Assembly: GCA_947179195.1 (NCBI GenBank)
Contig: CAMXAS010000002.1
Location: forward strand, 1 to 34,208
DNA length: 34,208 nt
DNA from: an uncultured Bacteroidales bacterium
Lineage (GTDB): Bacteria; Bacteroidota; Bacteroidia; Bacteroidales; P3
Direction: 5' to 3'
Position 1 is the stretch's first letter; the number at the start of each line of letters is the position of its first letter. The position numbers and the translations under genes were made by a program. Of the stretch, positions 7,748 through 14,316 are shown piece after piece. A model generated the notes under the pieces. The model made no database searches. It was not told where the DNA came from and saw only the letters and a list, made by a program, of their open reading frames with translations.

Positions 7748-8668
7748 ATGAAAGTTTTAGTTGCGACTGAAAAACCTTTCGCCAAAGCCGCGGTTGACGG
7801 CATCCGCAAAATCGTGGAAGGTGCCGGCTTTGAACTGGCGCTTTGCGAAAAATACACCGATGTTCAACAGTTTTACACGGCGGTTGCCGATGCCGACGCG
7901 TTGATCGTCCGTTCCGACAAGGTGACGAAAGAAGTCATCGACCACGCCAAGAACCTGAAAATCGTGGTGAGAGCCGGTGCCGGTTTCGACAACCTCGATT
8001 TGGCCGCTTGCACCGAACGCAAGATTGTGGCGATGAACACGCCGGGGCAGAACTCCAACGCCGTAGCCGAATTGGCCGCCGGCTTGATGATTTACATGAA
8101 CCGCAACCTGTTCAACCCGGGTACGGGCGCCGAACTGAAGGGCAAGAAACTGGGTATCCACGCTTACGGTAACGTAGGCCGCAATGTGGCGCGCGTGGCC
8201 AAGGGGCTGGGCATGGACATCTATGCCTTCGACGCTTTCTGCCCGAAAGAAGTGATTGAAAAAGACGGCGTGAAGGCCGTAGGTTCGGCTGAAGAACTCT
8301 ACAGCACCTGCGACGTGATTTCGTTGCACATCCCGGCTACGAAAGAAACCACCAACTCCATCAACTACGACTTGGTGAACCGTATGCCCAAGGGTGCCAT
8401 GCTGGTGAACACCGCCCGCAAGGAAGTCATCAACGAAGCCGACATGGTCCGTTTGCTGAACGACCGTCCCGACTTCCGTTATGTAACCGACATCAAGCCG
8501 GGTAACCACGACGAACTGGCCGAGAAATTCCCCACGCGCTATTTCTCCACGCCCAAGAAGATGGGTGCCGAAACGGCCGAAGCCAACATCAACGCCGGTT
8601 TGGCCGCCGCCAACCAGATTGTTGACTTCATCAAGAACGGTGTAACCAAATTCCAGGTAAACAAATAG
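7748..8668 (+). CDS. serA: D-3-phosphoglycerate dehydrogenase, short type III form
   Basis: First enzyme of serine synthesis (3-phosphoglycerate plus NAD to 3-phosphohydroxypyruvate). I start at the ATG at 7748, giving 306 residues. The frame is open 24 codons further upstream, but that stretch is the ERIC-like repeat. The protein has the two D-2-hydroxyacid dehydrogenase Rossmann halves and no C-terminal ACT/serine-binding domain, so classic serine feedback is not expected. The NAD loop is IHAYGNVGRNVA (residues 137-148) and the substrate arginine is R224 in NTARKEV. The usual catalytic His of the PHxG motif is replaced: TPKKMGAET, with K270 at that place. This matches the short PGDHs of Bacteroides and Entamoeba. 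A bidirectional terminator follows. Confidence 0.93.
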   Translation: MKVLVATEKPFAKAAVDGIRKIVEGAGFELALCEKYTDVQQFYTAVADADALIVRSDKVTKEVIDHAKNLKIVVRAGAGFDNLDLAACTERKIVAMNTPGQNSNAVAELAAGLMIYMNRNLFNPGTGAELKGKKLGIHAYGNVGRNVARVAKGLGMDIYAFDAFCPKEVIEKDGVKAVGSAEELYSTCDVISLHIPATKETTNSINYDLVNRMPKGAMLVNTARKEVINEADMVRLLNDRPDFRYVTDIKPGNHDELAEKFPTRYFSTPKKMGAETAEANINAGLAAANQIVDFIKNGVTKFQVNK

Positions 8669-8697
8669 GATATGCCGAACGGTGTTTGTACCGTGAC

Positions 8698-8733
8698 AAA
8701 AAAGGCCGTCCCGCATGGGACGGCCTTTTTTTT
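8698..8733. terminator. Strong bidirectional terminator between serA and rimO
   Basis: A perfect 9-bp GC-rich stem GGCCGTCCC (8704-8712) / GGGACGGCC (8717-8725) with loop GCAT, eight T after it on the plus strand and six A before it. It can end both the serA transcript and the converging ftsY-rimO transcript, whose last stop is at 8749. Confidence 0.92.
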
Positions 8734-8748
8734 ATAAGATATCCGCCC

Positions 8749-10059
8749 CTAACAGGCTTTCTCCACCCGGCCGTACAGGTCGTGAACCTCGGCCTCCGTA
8801 ATGCGGACTTCGTAGAAACCGCCGATTTGCAACTTGCCCTCTTCCCGCAAAATCAGCACCTCATCGTCCACCTCCGGCGAATCGTAGCGCGTGCGCCCGA
8901 TATAATAGTCGCCTTCCTCGCGGTCGATAACCACTTCGAACACCTTGCCCACACGGGCTTCGTTCAGGCTGAGCGAGATGGATTCCTGCAAGCGCATGAT
9001 TTCATCGGCACGGCGTTCCTTCTCCTCGGCCGGCACCGCGTCCGGCAGGGCGGCCGCAGGCGTCCCCTCTTCTTCGGAATAGGTAAACACGCCCAAGCGG
9101 TCGAAGCGGAATTCATTGACAAAGGCTTTCAACTCTTCGAAGGCCGCCTCGGTTTCGGTCGGGAAGCCGACGATGAGCGTGGTACGGAAAACGGCTTCCG
9201 GCAAGGCCGCCTTGAGCTTGTGCAACAGGGCCGTCGTTTTCTCCTTGTCGGTGGCGCGTTGCATATCGTGCAGCACCGGCGTGGCGATATGCTGCAACGG
9301 AATGTCGATATAGGCGCACACCTTGGGTTCGGTGCGCATCACGTCCAACAAATCTTCCGGAAACGAATGCGGATAGAGGTATTGCAGACGGATCCAACGC
9401 AGGCCGTCTATGCGCGCCAAAGCCTTCACCAAATCGGCGATGCGCTGCCGACCGTATATATCCAAGCCGTAATACGTCACGTCCTGCGCCACCAATATGA
9501 GTTCCTTGACCCCTTGCCGCACCAAATCCTCCGCCTCTTTCAGCAGGCTTTCCATCGGACGGGAGATATGCTTGCCCCGAATCAACGGGATGGCGCAGAA
9601 CGCGCACTGGCGGTCGCAGCCCTCCGAAATCTTGAGATAGGCGTAATGCGCGGGCGTGGTCAGCGCGCGCCGTTCGGGATTGTACCCCCCGGCCGCCGCC
9701 ACGTCTTCGCCCACGATGGCCGCAATCACCTTTTCAGGCTCCCGCACGCCGAACCAAGCGTCCACCTCCGGAATTTCGGCCGCCAACTCCTGCCCGTAGC
9801 GTTGCGCCAGACAGCCCATGACGTACAGTTTCCGTATGCGCCGTTTGGTTTTCAGCATACAGGCGCGCAGAATCATATCGATGGACTCCTGCTTGGCGTC
9901 GCCGATAAAGCCGCAGGTATTGATGAGCAACACATCCGGATGCTTGGCGATGTCGGTGGGCAACAACGTCCACTGCGCGGGCAGCACGTGCGCGAGCACG
10001 ACTTCCGAATCGACGGTATTCTTGGAACAGCCTAAGCTGATGAGTTTGAGCGTAGCCAT
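8749..10059 (-). CDS. rimO: Ribosomal protein uS12 methylthiotransferase
   Basis: Radical SAM enzyme that adds a methylthio group to the conserved aspartate of ribosomal protein S12. The 436 residues show three domains. The N-terminal UPF0004 domain has cysteines C11 (SLGCSKNTVDSE), C49 (NTCGFI) and C83 (MGCLAQRY) for one [4Fe-4S] cluster. The radical SAM core has C148-X3-C152-X2-C155 (GCDRQCAFCAIP). A C-terminal TRAM domain covers about 370-436. SLGCSKNTVDSE separates RimO from the tRNA enzyme MiaB. It lies 9 bases after the ftsY stop, in the same transcript, and ends at the shared terminator. Confidence 0.96.
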   Translation of the reverse strand: MATLKLISLGCSKNTVDSEVVLAHVLPAQWTLLPTDIAKHPDVLLINTCGFIGDAKQESIDMILRACMLKTKRRIRKLYVMGCLAQRYGQELAAEIPEVDAWFGVREPEKVIAAIVGEDVAAAGGYNPERRALTTPAHYAYLKISEGCDRQCAFCAIPLIRGKHISRPMESLLKEAEDLVRQGVKELILVAQDVTYYGLDIYGRQRIADLVKALARIDGLRWIRLQYLYPHSFPEDLLDVMRTEPKVCAYIDIPLQHIATPVLHDMQRATDKEKTTALLHKLKAALPEAVFRTTLIVGFPTETEAAFEELKAFVNEFRFDRLGVFTYSEEEGTPAAALPDAVPAEEKERRADEIMRLQESISLSLNEARVGKVFEVVIDREEGDYYIGRTRYDSPEVDDEVLILREEGKLQIGGFYEVRITEAEVHDLYGRVEKAC

Positions 10060-10068
10060 AAACCGGTC

Positions 10069-11028
10069 TTACATGAACAACGATTGTACGAATTCGTGCT
10101 TGTCGAAGATGCGCAGGTCTTCCATTTTCTCGCCCACGCCTATATAGCGTATCGGCACCTGGAACTGGTCGGAAATCCCGATGGCGACGCCGCCCTTGGC
10201 CGTACCGTCCAATTTGGTCAACGCCAAGGCCGTGACTTCCGTGGCGGCCGTAAACTGTTTCGTCTGCTCGATGGCGTTCTGCCCCGTCGAAGCGTCCAAC
10301 ACCAACAGCACCTCGTGCGGTGCATCGGGCACGACTTTCTTCATGACCTGCTTGATTTTGGAAAGTTCGTTCATCAGGTTGATTTTATTGTGCAGACGGC
10401 CCGCCGTATCGACGATGACGACATCGGCCTGCTTGGCCACGGCCGACTTGAGCGTATCGAAAGCCACCGAAGCCGGGTCCGCGCCCATGGCCTGCGCCAC
10501 GACCGGCACGCCGACGCGTTCGCCCCAGGCCTGCAACTGTTCCACCGCCGCCGCACGGAACGTATCGGCCGCGCCCAACACGACGGAAGCGCCGGCCTGC
10601 TTGAAACGGTAAGCCAATTTGCCGATGGTCGTCGTCTTGCCGACGCCGTTGACGCCCACCACCATGATGACATAGGGCTTTTGTTCCGCCTTGGCGGCGA
10701 AATCGGGCGTCTCGCTGCCGGCCAGCAAGGCTTCCACCTCCTCGCACAGCACGCGGTTCAACTCGGAGGCGTTCAGGTAATGTTCCTTGGCGATGCGGGC
10801 TTCCAGACGTTCGATAATCCGGACGGTCGTTTCCACGCCCACATCCGAGGTCACCAAGGCTTCCTCTATTTCGTCCAGCACGGCATCGTCCACCTTGGAC
10901 CGGCCGGCCACCGCCCGCGTGATTTTCTTGAAAACGCTCTCCTTGGTCTTGCTCAGCCCGGCATCCAGATTCGCCGTATCCTGCCCGTCTTTCGAACGTT
11001 CTTTGGAGAATAAACTAAAGAATCCCAT
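10069..11028 (-). CDS. ftsY: Signal recognition particle receptor FtsY
   Basis: GTPase that docks SRP-ribosome complexes at the inner membrane. The protein is 319 residues from the ATG at 11028 (GFFSLFSKE); an in-frame GTG at 11034 lies against a terminator and is less likely. The acidic A-domain of E. coli FtsY is nearly absent, as in many bacteria. The N-domain spans about residues 25-105 and the G-domain about 115-319. Motifs are GVNGVGKTT (125-133), DTFRAAAVEQL (155-165), DTAGR (207-211) and TKLDGTAKGG (271-280). It lies downstream of rpmG-DUF4295 but behind a strong hairpin ending six bases before the ATG, so its supply by readthrough is a point of interest. rimO follows. Confidence 0.95.
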   Translation of the reverse strand: MGFFSLFSKERSKDGQDTANLDAGLSKTKESVFKKITRAVAGRSKVDDAVLDEIEEALVTSDVGVETTVRIIERLEARIAKEHYLNASELNRVLCEEVEALLAGSETPDFAAKAEQKPYVIMVVGVNGVGKTTTIGKLAYRFKQAGASVVLGAADTFRAAAVEQLQAWGERVGVPVVAQAMGADPASVAFDTLKSAVAKQADVVIVDTAGRLHNKINLMNELSKIKQVMKKVVPDAPHEVLLVLDASTGQNAIEQTKQFTAATEVTALALTKLDGTAKGGVAIGISDQFQVPIRYIGVGEKMEDLRIFDKHEFVQSLFM

Positions 11029-11034
11029 AAACAC

Positions 11035-11064
11035 AAAAAAGAGAGCCGCATGGCGCGGCTCTCT
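11035..11064 (-). terminator. Terminator between DUF4295 and ftsY
   Basis: On the minus strand a 10-bp stem, AGAGAGCCGC (11064-11055) with GCGGCTCTCT (11049-11040), has a 5-base loop and is followed by six T (11040-11035). It stands 38 bases after the DUF4295 stop and its T-tract ends six bases before the ftsY ATG. Confidence 0.85.
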
Positions 11065-11101
11065 TACACATTAAACCCTTTATAATATAACAAGTTCTAT
11101 C

Positions 11102-11257
11102 CTATTTCTGCGCGAAATATTCCTTAACTTTATCATTCGGTATAATCTCCTCCTTGAAAGCATAAGCGCCCGTTTTCGGAGACTTGACCACTTTCACTAC
11201 CTTGGCGAAATCCTTACCGGTAGAGGTCTTCAGGGTTGCAACAACTTTCTTTGCCAT
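11102..11257 (-). CDS. DUF4295 small basic protein (Bacteroidota ribosome-associated locus)
   Basis: A 51-residue lysine-rich protein, read by hand from the ATG at 11257: it starts MAKKVVATLKTSTGKDFAKV and ends NDKVKEYFAQK. It matches the DUF4295 family, which in Bacteroidota sits directly after rpmG and before ftsY, exactly as here (10 bases after the rpmG stop). Its size, charge and constant pairing with a ribosomal protein gene suggest a ribosome-bound protein specific to the phylum; that role is inferred from context. It is too short for many gene finders. The transcript probably ends at the hairpin 38 bases downstream. Confidence 0.88.
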   Translation of the reverse strand: MAKKVVATLKTSTGKDFAKVVKVVKSPKTGAYAFKEEIIPNDKVKEYFAQK

Positions 11258-11267
11258 GACGCTTCAA

Positions 11268-11456
11268 CTATTTAATTTCTCTGTGAACGGTTACTTTCTT
11301 CAGAATCGGATTGTATTTCTTCAACTCCAACCGATCCGGCGTGTTCTTCTTGTTCTTGGTAGTGATGTACCGCGAAGTGCCGGGCATACCCGATGCCTTG
11401 TGCTCCGTGCATTCCAGAATAACCTGAACGCGAGCTTCTTTATTCTTCTTTGCCAT
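11268..11456 (-). CDS. rpmG: 50S ribosomal protein bL33
   Basis: A 62-residue protein with the L33 pattern: AKKNKEARVQVILECTEHK, then SRYITTKNKKNTPDRLELKKYNP, then LKKVTVHREIK. Only one cysteine (C16) remains and the paired zinc-binding CxxC motifs are absent, so this is a zinc-independent (C-minus) form. It has its own promoter at 11484-11515 and is the first gene of the transcript. rpmB (bL28), often next to rpmG, is not upstream: a lipoprotein gene ends at 11544. DUF4295 follows after 10 bases. Confidence 0.95.
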   Translation of the reverse strand: MAKKNKEARVQVILECTEHKASGMPGTSRYITTKNKKNTPDRLELKKYNPILKKVTVHREIK

Positions 11457-11483
11457 AATTCTGACCTTTCAATTTAGGAAGCG

Positions 11484-11515
11484 CAAAAGTAGGCAATTTT
11501 CAGGAAAATTGCAAA
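11484..11515 (-). promoter_or_regulatory. rpmG promoter, full Bacteroidota consensus
   Basis: Read on the minus strand: TTTG at 11515-11512, 20 bases, then TACTTTTG at 11491-11484, matching TTTG-N19-21-TAnnTTTG. The expected start of transcription is near 11477, about 20 bases before the rpmG ATG at 11456. Confidence 0.72.
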
Positions 11516-11543
11516 TGCCTTCCCCATTTATTTTCCCAAACGC

Positions 11544-12368
11544 CTACCGCGGCTGGATACGCGACGCGCCCGTCGTGGTCATTTCCAACGTATCCGGTTC
11601 GCCGACATAGAAAATCTTGCTCGCGCCGCGCGCTTCCGCCCACAGGCCGTGACGGGCATTGACCGTGGCCGTGCTGGCTCCGCGCACCGAAATCGTCAGC
11701 GAATCCACTTCCCAGGCTTCCCCCTTGAACATGGATGAACCCACGAACGCGAGTTCCGCCCAGCGGGCCTGGCCGGTCAGTTCCACCGACGAAGCGCCCG
11801 TCACCTCCGACTCCACGCGGTTCGCTTCCAAATAAGACAGTTGCAACGAAGACGCGCCGACGACCGTGACATTCAGATGGTCTTCGACCGCCACCGCGCC
11901 ACTGAGCACGGACGCGCCGTACAATGCGATTTCAAGGTTCGGGCTCCGCAACGTATCCGTCAGCGTCAGCATGACGGCTCCCGTACACATGAGTTCCTTC
12001 AAATCCGTGTAAGTGACATCGACATCGATGCGCATATTCCGGTTCAGCATCTGGTCGTAGCCTTCCTCGTCGTCCACGCCTATCCATAGGCGGCCGCGGC
12101 GGCTCGAAACGCCCAACAGCGGCAGCACCGCCTCGTCGGCCTTGATGGTCAGGGCGGGCGCATCCCCGTGATGCAACGTCACATACATATAAGAGGACAG
12201 ATGAAGTTCCGAAAAGTCCTTCACTTCGTACGTCTGTTCGACCACGACGCCGGTTCCCCGGTTGACATTGTCGCCATTACCGTTGACCCACCGACAGGCC
12301 GACATACCGAAACACAGAACCGCCGCCACCAGCGACAGGTTCAGAATCCGTAATTTTTTCATACTCAT
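11544..12368 (-). CDS. GIN-domain (DUF2807) lipoprotein, putative adhesin-like beta-helix
   Basis: A 274-residue protein with a lipoprotein signal peptide (hydrophobic 7-22, then MSAC with Cys25), so it should be lipid-anchored outside the cytoplasm. The N-terminal part NRGTGVVVEQTYEVKDFSEL opens the DUF2807/GIN fold. The rest is a run of rungs, each with a Gly-Ala-Ser-like turn: glycines at about 130, 151, 171, 191, 210, 230, 248 and 267, spaced 18-21 residues, which fits one beta-helix turn per repeat. The family is common in Bacteroidota; its function is poorly known and the adhesin label comes from fold prediction. It stands alone, divergent from tsaB. An ATG at 12362 is an equal start option. 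Confidence 0.86.
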   Translation of the reverse strand: MSMKKLRILNLSLVAAVLCFGMSACRWVNGNGDNVNRGTGVVVEQTYEVKDFSELHLSSYMYVTLHHGDAPALTIKADEAVLPLLGVSSRRGRLWIGVDDEEGYDQMLNRNMRIDVDVTYTDLKELMCTGAVMLTLTDTLRSPNLEIALYGASVLSGAVAVEDHLNVTVVGASSLQLSYLEANRVESEVTGASSVELTGQARWAELAFVGSSMFKGEAWEVDSLTISVRGASTATVNARHGLWAEARGASKIFYVGEPDTLEMTTTGASRIQPR

Positions 12369-12421
12369 TTATATGCTTTTCAACATTTTATAGGTTTCGA
12401 CACCTCTATCGAACCCTATTA

Positions 12422-12429
12422 CAAATATA
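12422..12429 (-). promoter_or_regulatory. Candidate -7 box for the GIN-domain lipoprotein
   Basis: Reads TATATTTG on the minus strand, a match to TAnnTTTG, 53 bases upstream of the ATG. I see no -33 TTTG at the expected distance, so this is a moderate call. Confidence 0.38.
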
Positions 12430-12506
12430 CAGAGTTTTCCATGATTCCCAACAGCCGTTTGTCGATAAAATTTCAAAAACGGAAAAATCCCTAAGACGGT
12501 AAACGC

Positions 12507-12514
12507 TAATTTTG
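12507..12514 (+). promoter_or_regulatory. Candidate -7 box for tsaB-anmK
   Basis: TAATTTTG matches TAnnTTTG in an AT-rich strip and lies 24 bases upstream of the tsaB ATG, implying a very short leader. No TTTG at the -33 position. Confidence 0.42.
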
Positions 12515-12538
12515 CATCCTCTCAAATTATAGTTGGTC

Positions 12539-13252
12539 ATGACAAGCCCGACGATTCTGCTGCTGGAAAGCTCCACCGACACGCTTTCCGTAGCCTTGTG
12601 CCGCAATGGAAAAGTAGCGGCCGCCCGTGAAAAGGCGGCCACGCGCGACCATGCCGCCCTCTTGCTCACATTCGTGGACGAAGTGATGCGGGACAGCGGT
12701 CTGCGGCCGGCCGGCCTGGATGCCGTAGCCGTCAGCAAGGGGCCCGGTTCCTACACCGGCCTGCGCATCGGCGTTTCCTCGGCCAAAGGGCTGTGTTATG
12801 CGTTGGACAAACCGCTGATTGCCATCAGTCCGTTGCAGGCCCTGGCCATGGAGGCCGCACGCAGTTTTGACGCGGACACGGTGGCGCGGGCCTTGTTCTG
12901 CCCCATGACCGACGCGGGCCGCATGGAGGTCTATGCCGGCCTTTATACGGGAACGGGCGACATCGTGCGCGACGTGCAGGCCGATATCGTGACGCCCGAA
13001 TCCTATGCGGAATATCTCGTTTCGCCGGGACAGAAGCTCTATTTCCTAGGCAACGGCGCCGAAAAATGCCGCGCGGTATTGGGGCAGCGTCCCGATATGC
13101 TGTTCCTGCCCGGCTGGGAACCGAACGCCCGCTATATGGCCGTTCCCGCAACGCGCGCCTATATGGAGGGCGTATTTGAAGACACGGCCTATTTCGTACC
13201 GTTCTATCTCAAAGACTTCGTGGCCGGCAAACCGCACGTCAAAGGCTTATGA
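12539..13252 (+). CDS. tsaB: tRNA t6A37 synthesis protein TsaB
   Basis: Non-catalytic partner of TsaD in the complex that makes threonylcarbamoyl-adenosine at tRNA position 37. The protein is 237 residues from the ATG at 12539 (TTG at 12533 is in frame but not needed). It has the ASKHA fold with ILLLESSTDTLSVAL at the start and AVSKGPGSYTGLRIGVSSAK around residues 63-82, the TsaB signature. RMEVYAGLY follows in the middle. It lacks the metal-binding histidines of TsaD, as expected. Its stop overlaps the anmK start as ATGA, so the two genes are translated together although their pathways differ. Confidence 0.94.
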   Translation: MTSPTILLLESSTDTLSVALCRNGKVAAAREKAATRDHAALLLTFVDEVMRDSGLRPAGLDAVAVSKGPGSYTGLRIGVSSAKGLCYALDKPLIAISPLQALAMEAARSFDADTVARALFCPMTDAGRMEVYAGLYTGTGDIVRDVQADIVTPESYAEYLVSPGQKLYFLGNGAEKCRAVLGQRPDMLFLPGWEPNARYMAVPATRAYMEGVFEDTAYFVPFYLKDFVAGKPHVKGL

Positions 13253-14316
13253 CCCTCTCTTTCCCCTACCGTATCATCGGCATGATGTCCGGCAGTTCGT
13301 TAGACGGCCTGGACTTGGTTTCCGTGGTTTTCGAAACGGCCGACGGCCTGAAATTCCATATCGAGGCGGCTGAAAGCCAACCTTATCCCGACGCCTGGCG
13401 CGAACGGCTGGCGAACGCGCACCGGCTTTCCGGACTGGAACTGAGTTTGTTGGATGTGGAATATGGCCGCTATGTGGGCGAGCGCATCCGCGATTTCATC
13501 CAAAGGCACGGTTTAAGGGCGCAGGCCGTGGCCATGCACGGCCATACGGTCTTTCACGAGCCGCACAAAGGGCTGACGTTGCAAATCGGCAACGGGGCGG
13601 CCGTGGCGGCGGCCTGCGGCTTGCCCGTGGTCTGCAAGTTCCGCGACAAGGACGTGGCCTTGGGCGGCGAAGGGGCGCCCTTGGTACCCATCGGCGACCG
13701 GCTGCTGTTCGGCCAATATACCTATTGCCTCAATTTGGGCGGCATCGCCAATATCTCGTATGAGGAAAACGGCCGCCGCATCGCGTTCGACATCACGACC
13801 TGCAATATGGTGCTGAACAGCTTGGCGCAACGCATCGGCCTGGCGTTCGACCGCAACGGCGAACAGGCCGCCGCCGGCCAAAACATCGCCGCCCTCCGCG
13901 CCGAACTCGACGCCTTGGATTTCTACCGGCAAGCACCGCCTAAATCATTGGGACGGGAATGGTTCGAGCGCGTTCAACAGCCGCTCTACCTTAATTATAT
14001 AGCACAAGGTTATTCCGAAGCCGACCTGCTCCGCACGTTTGTGGAACACATCGCGGCGCAAATCGGCGCGGTCTGCCGCCAGAAAGGCCGTATGCTCATC
14101 ACGGGGGGCGGCGCGTTCAACCGCTTTCTCGTGGAACGCATCCGCGCGGCCTGTCCGCAACTCGTCTGCGAGGCCGACCGACCGCAACTCATCGACTACA
14201 AGGAAGCCTTGATTTTCGCGTTCCTCGGCTTACTCCGCCTCCAAAACCGGGTCAACTGCCTGCACAGCGTCACCGGGGCCGTCGCCGACAACATCGGCGG
14301 CTGTGTCTTCCTGTAG
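13249..14316 (+). CDS. anmK: Anhydro-N-acetylmuramic acid kinase
   Basis: Kinase that opens and phosphorylates 1,6-anhydroMurNAc from recycled peptidoglycan to MurNAc-6-phosphate. The 355 residues have the sugar-kinase fold. GMMSGSSLDGLD (11-22) is the phosphate-binding start. The catalytic aspartate is D135 in FRDKDVALGGEGAPLVP. NLGGIANIS (162-170) and LITGGGAFN near residue 285 are further family motifs. The start overlaps tsaB by 4 bases. The last 87 bases lie antisense to the 3' end of the GH3-beta-lactamase gene, whose first domain should release the GlcNAc that precedes the AnmK step, so the two proteins probably work in one pathway. Confidence 0.96.
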   Translation: MTLSFPYRIIGMMSGSSLDGLDLVSVVFETADGLKFHIEAAESQPYPDAWRERLANAHRLSGLELSLLDVEYGRYVGERIRDFIQRHGLRAQAVAMHGHTVFHEPHKGLTLQIGNGAAVAAACGLPVVCKFRDKDVALGGEGAPLVPIGDRLLFGQYTYCLNLGGIANISYEENGRRIAFDITTCNMVLNSLAQRIGLAFDRNGEQAAAGQNIAALRAELDALDFYRQAPPKSLGREWFERVQQPLYLNYIAQGYSEADLLRTFVEHIAAQIGAVCRQKGRMLITGGGAFNRFLVERIRAACPQLVCEADRPQLIDYKEALIFAFLGLLRLQNRVNCLHSVTGAVADNIGGCVFL

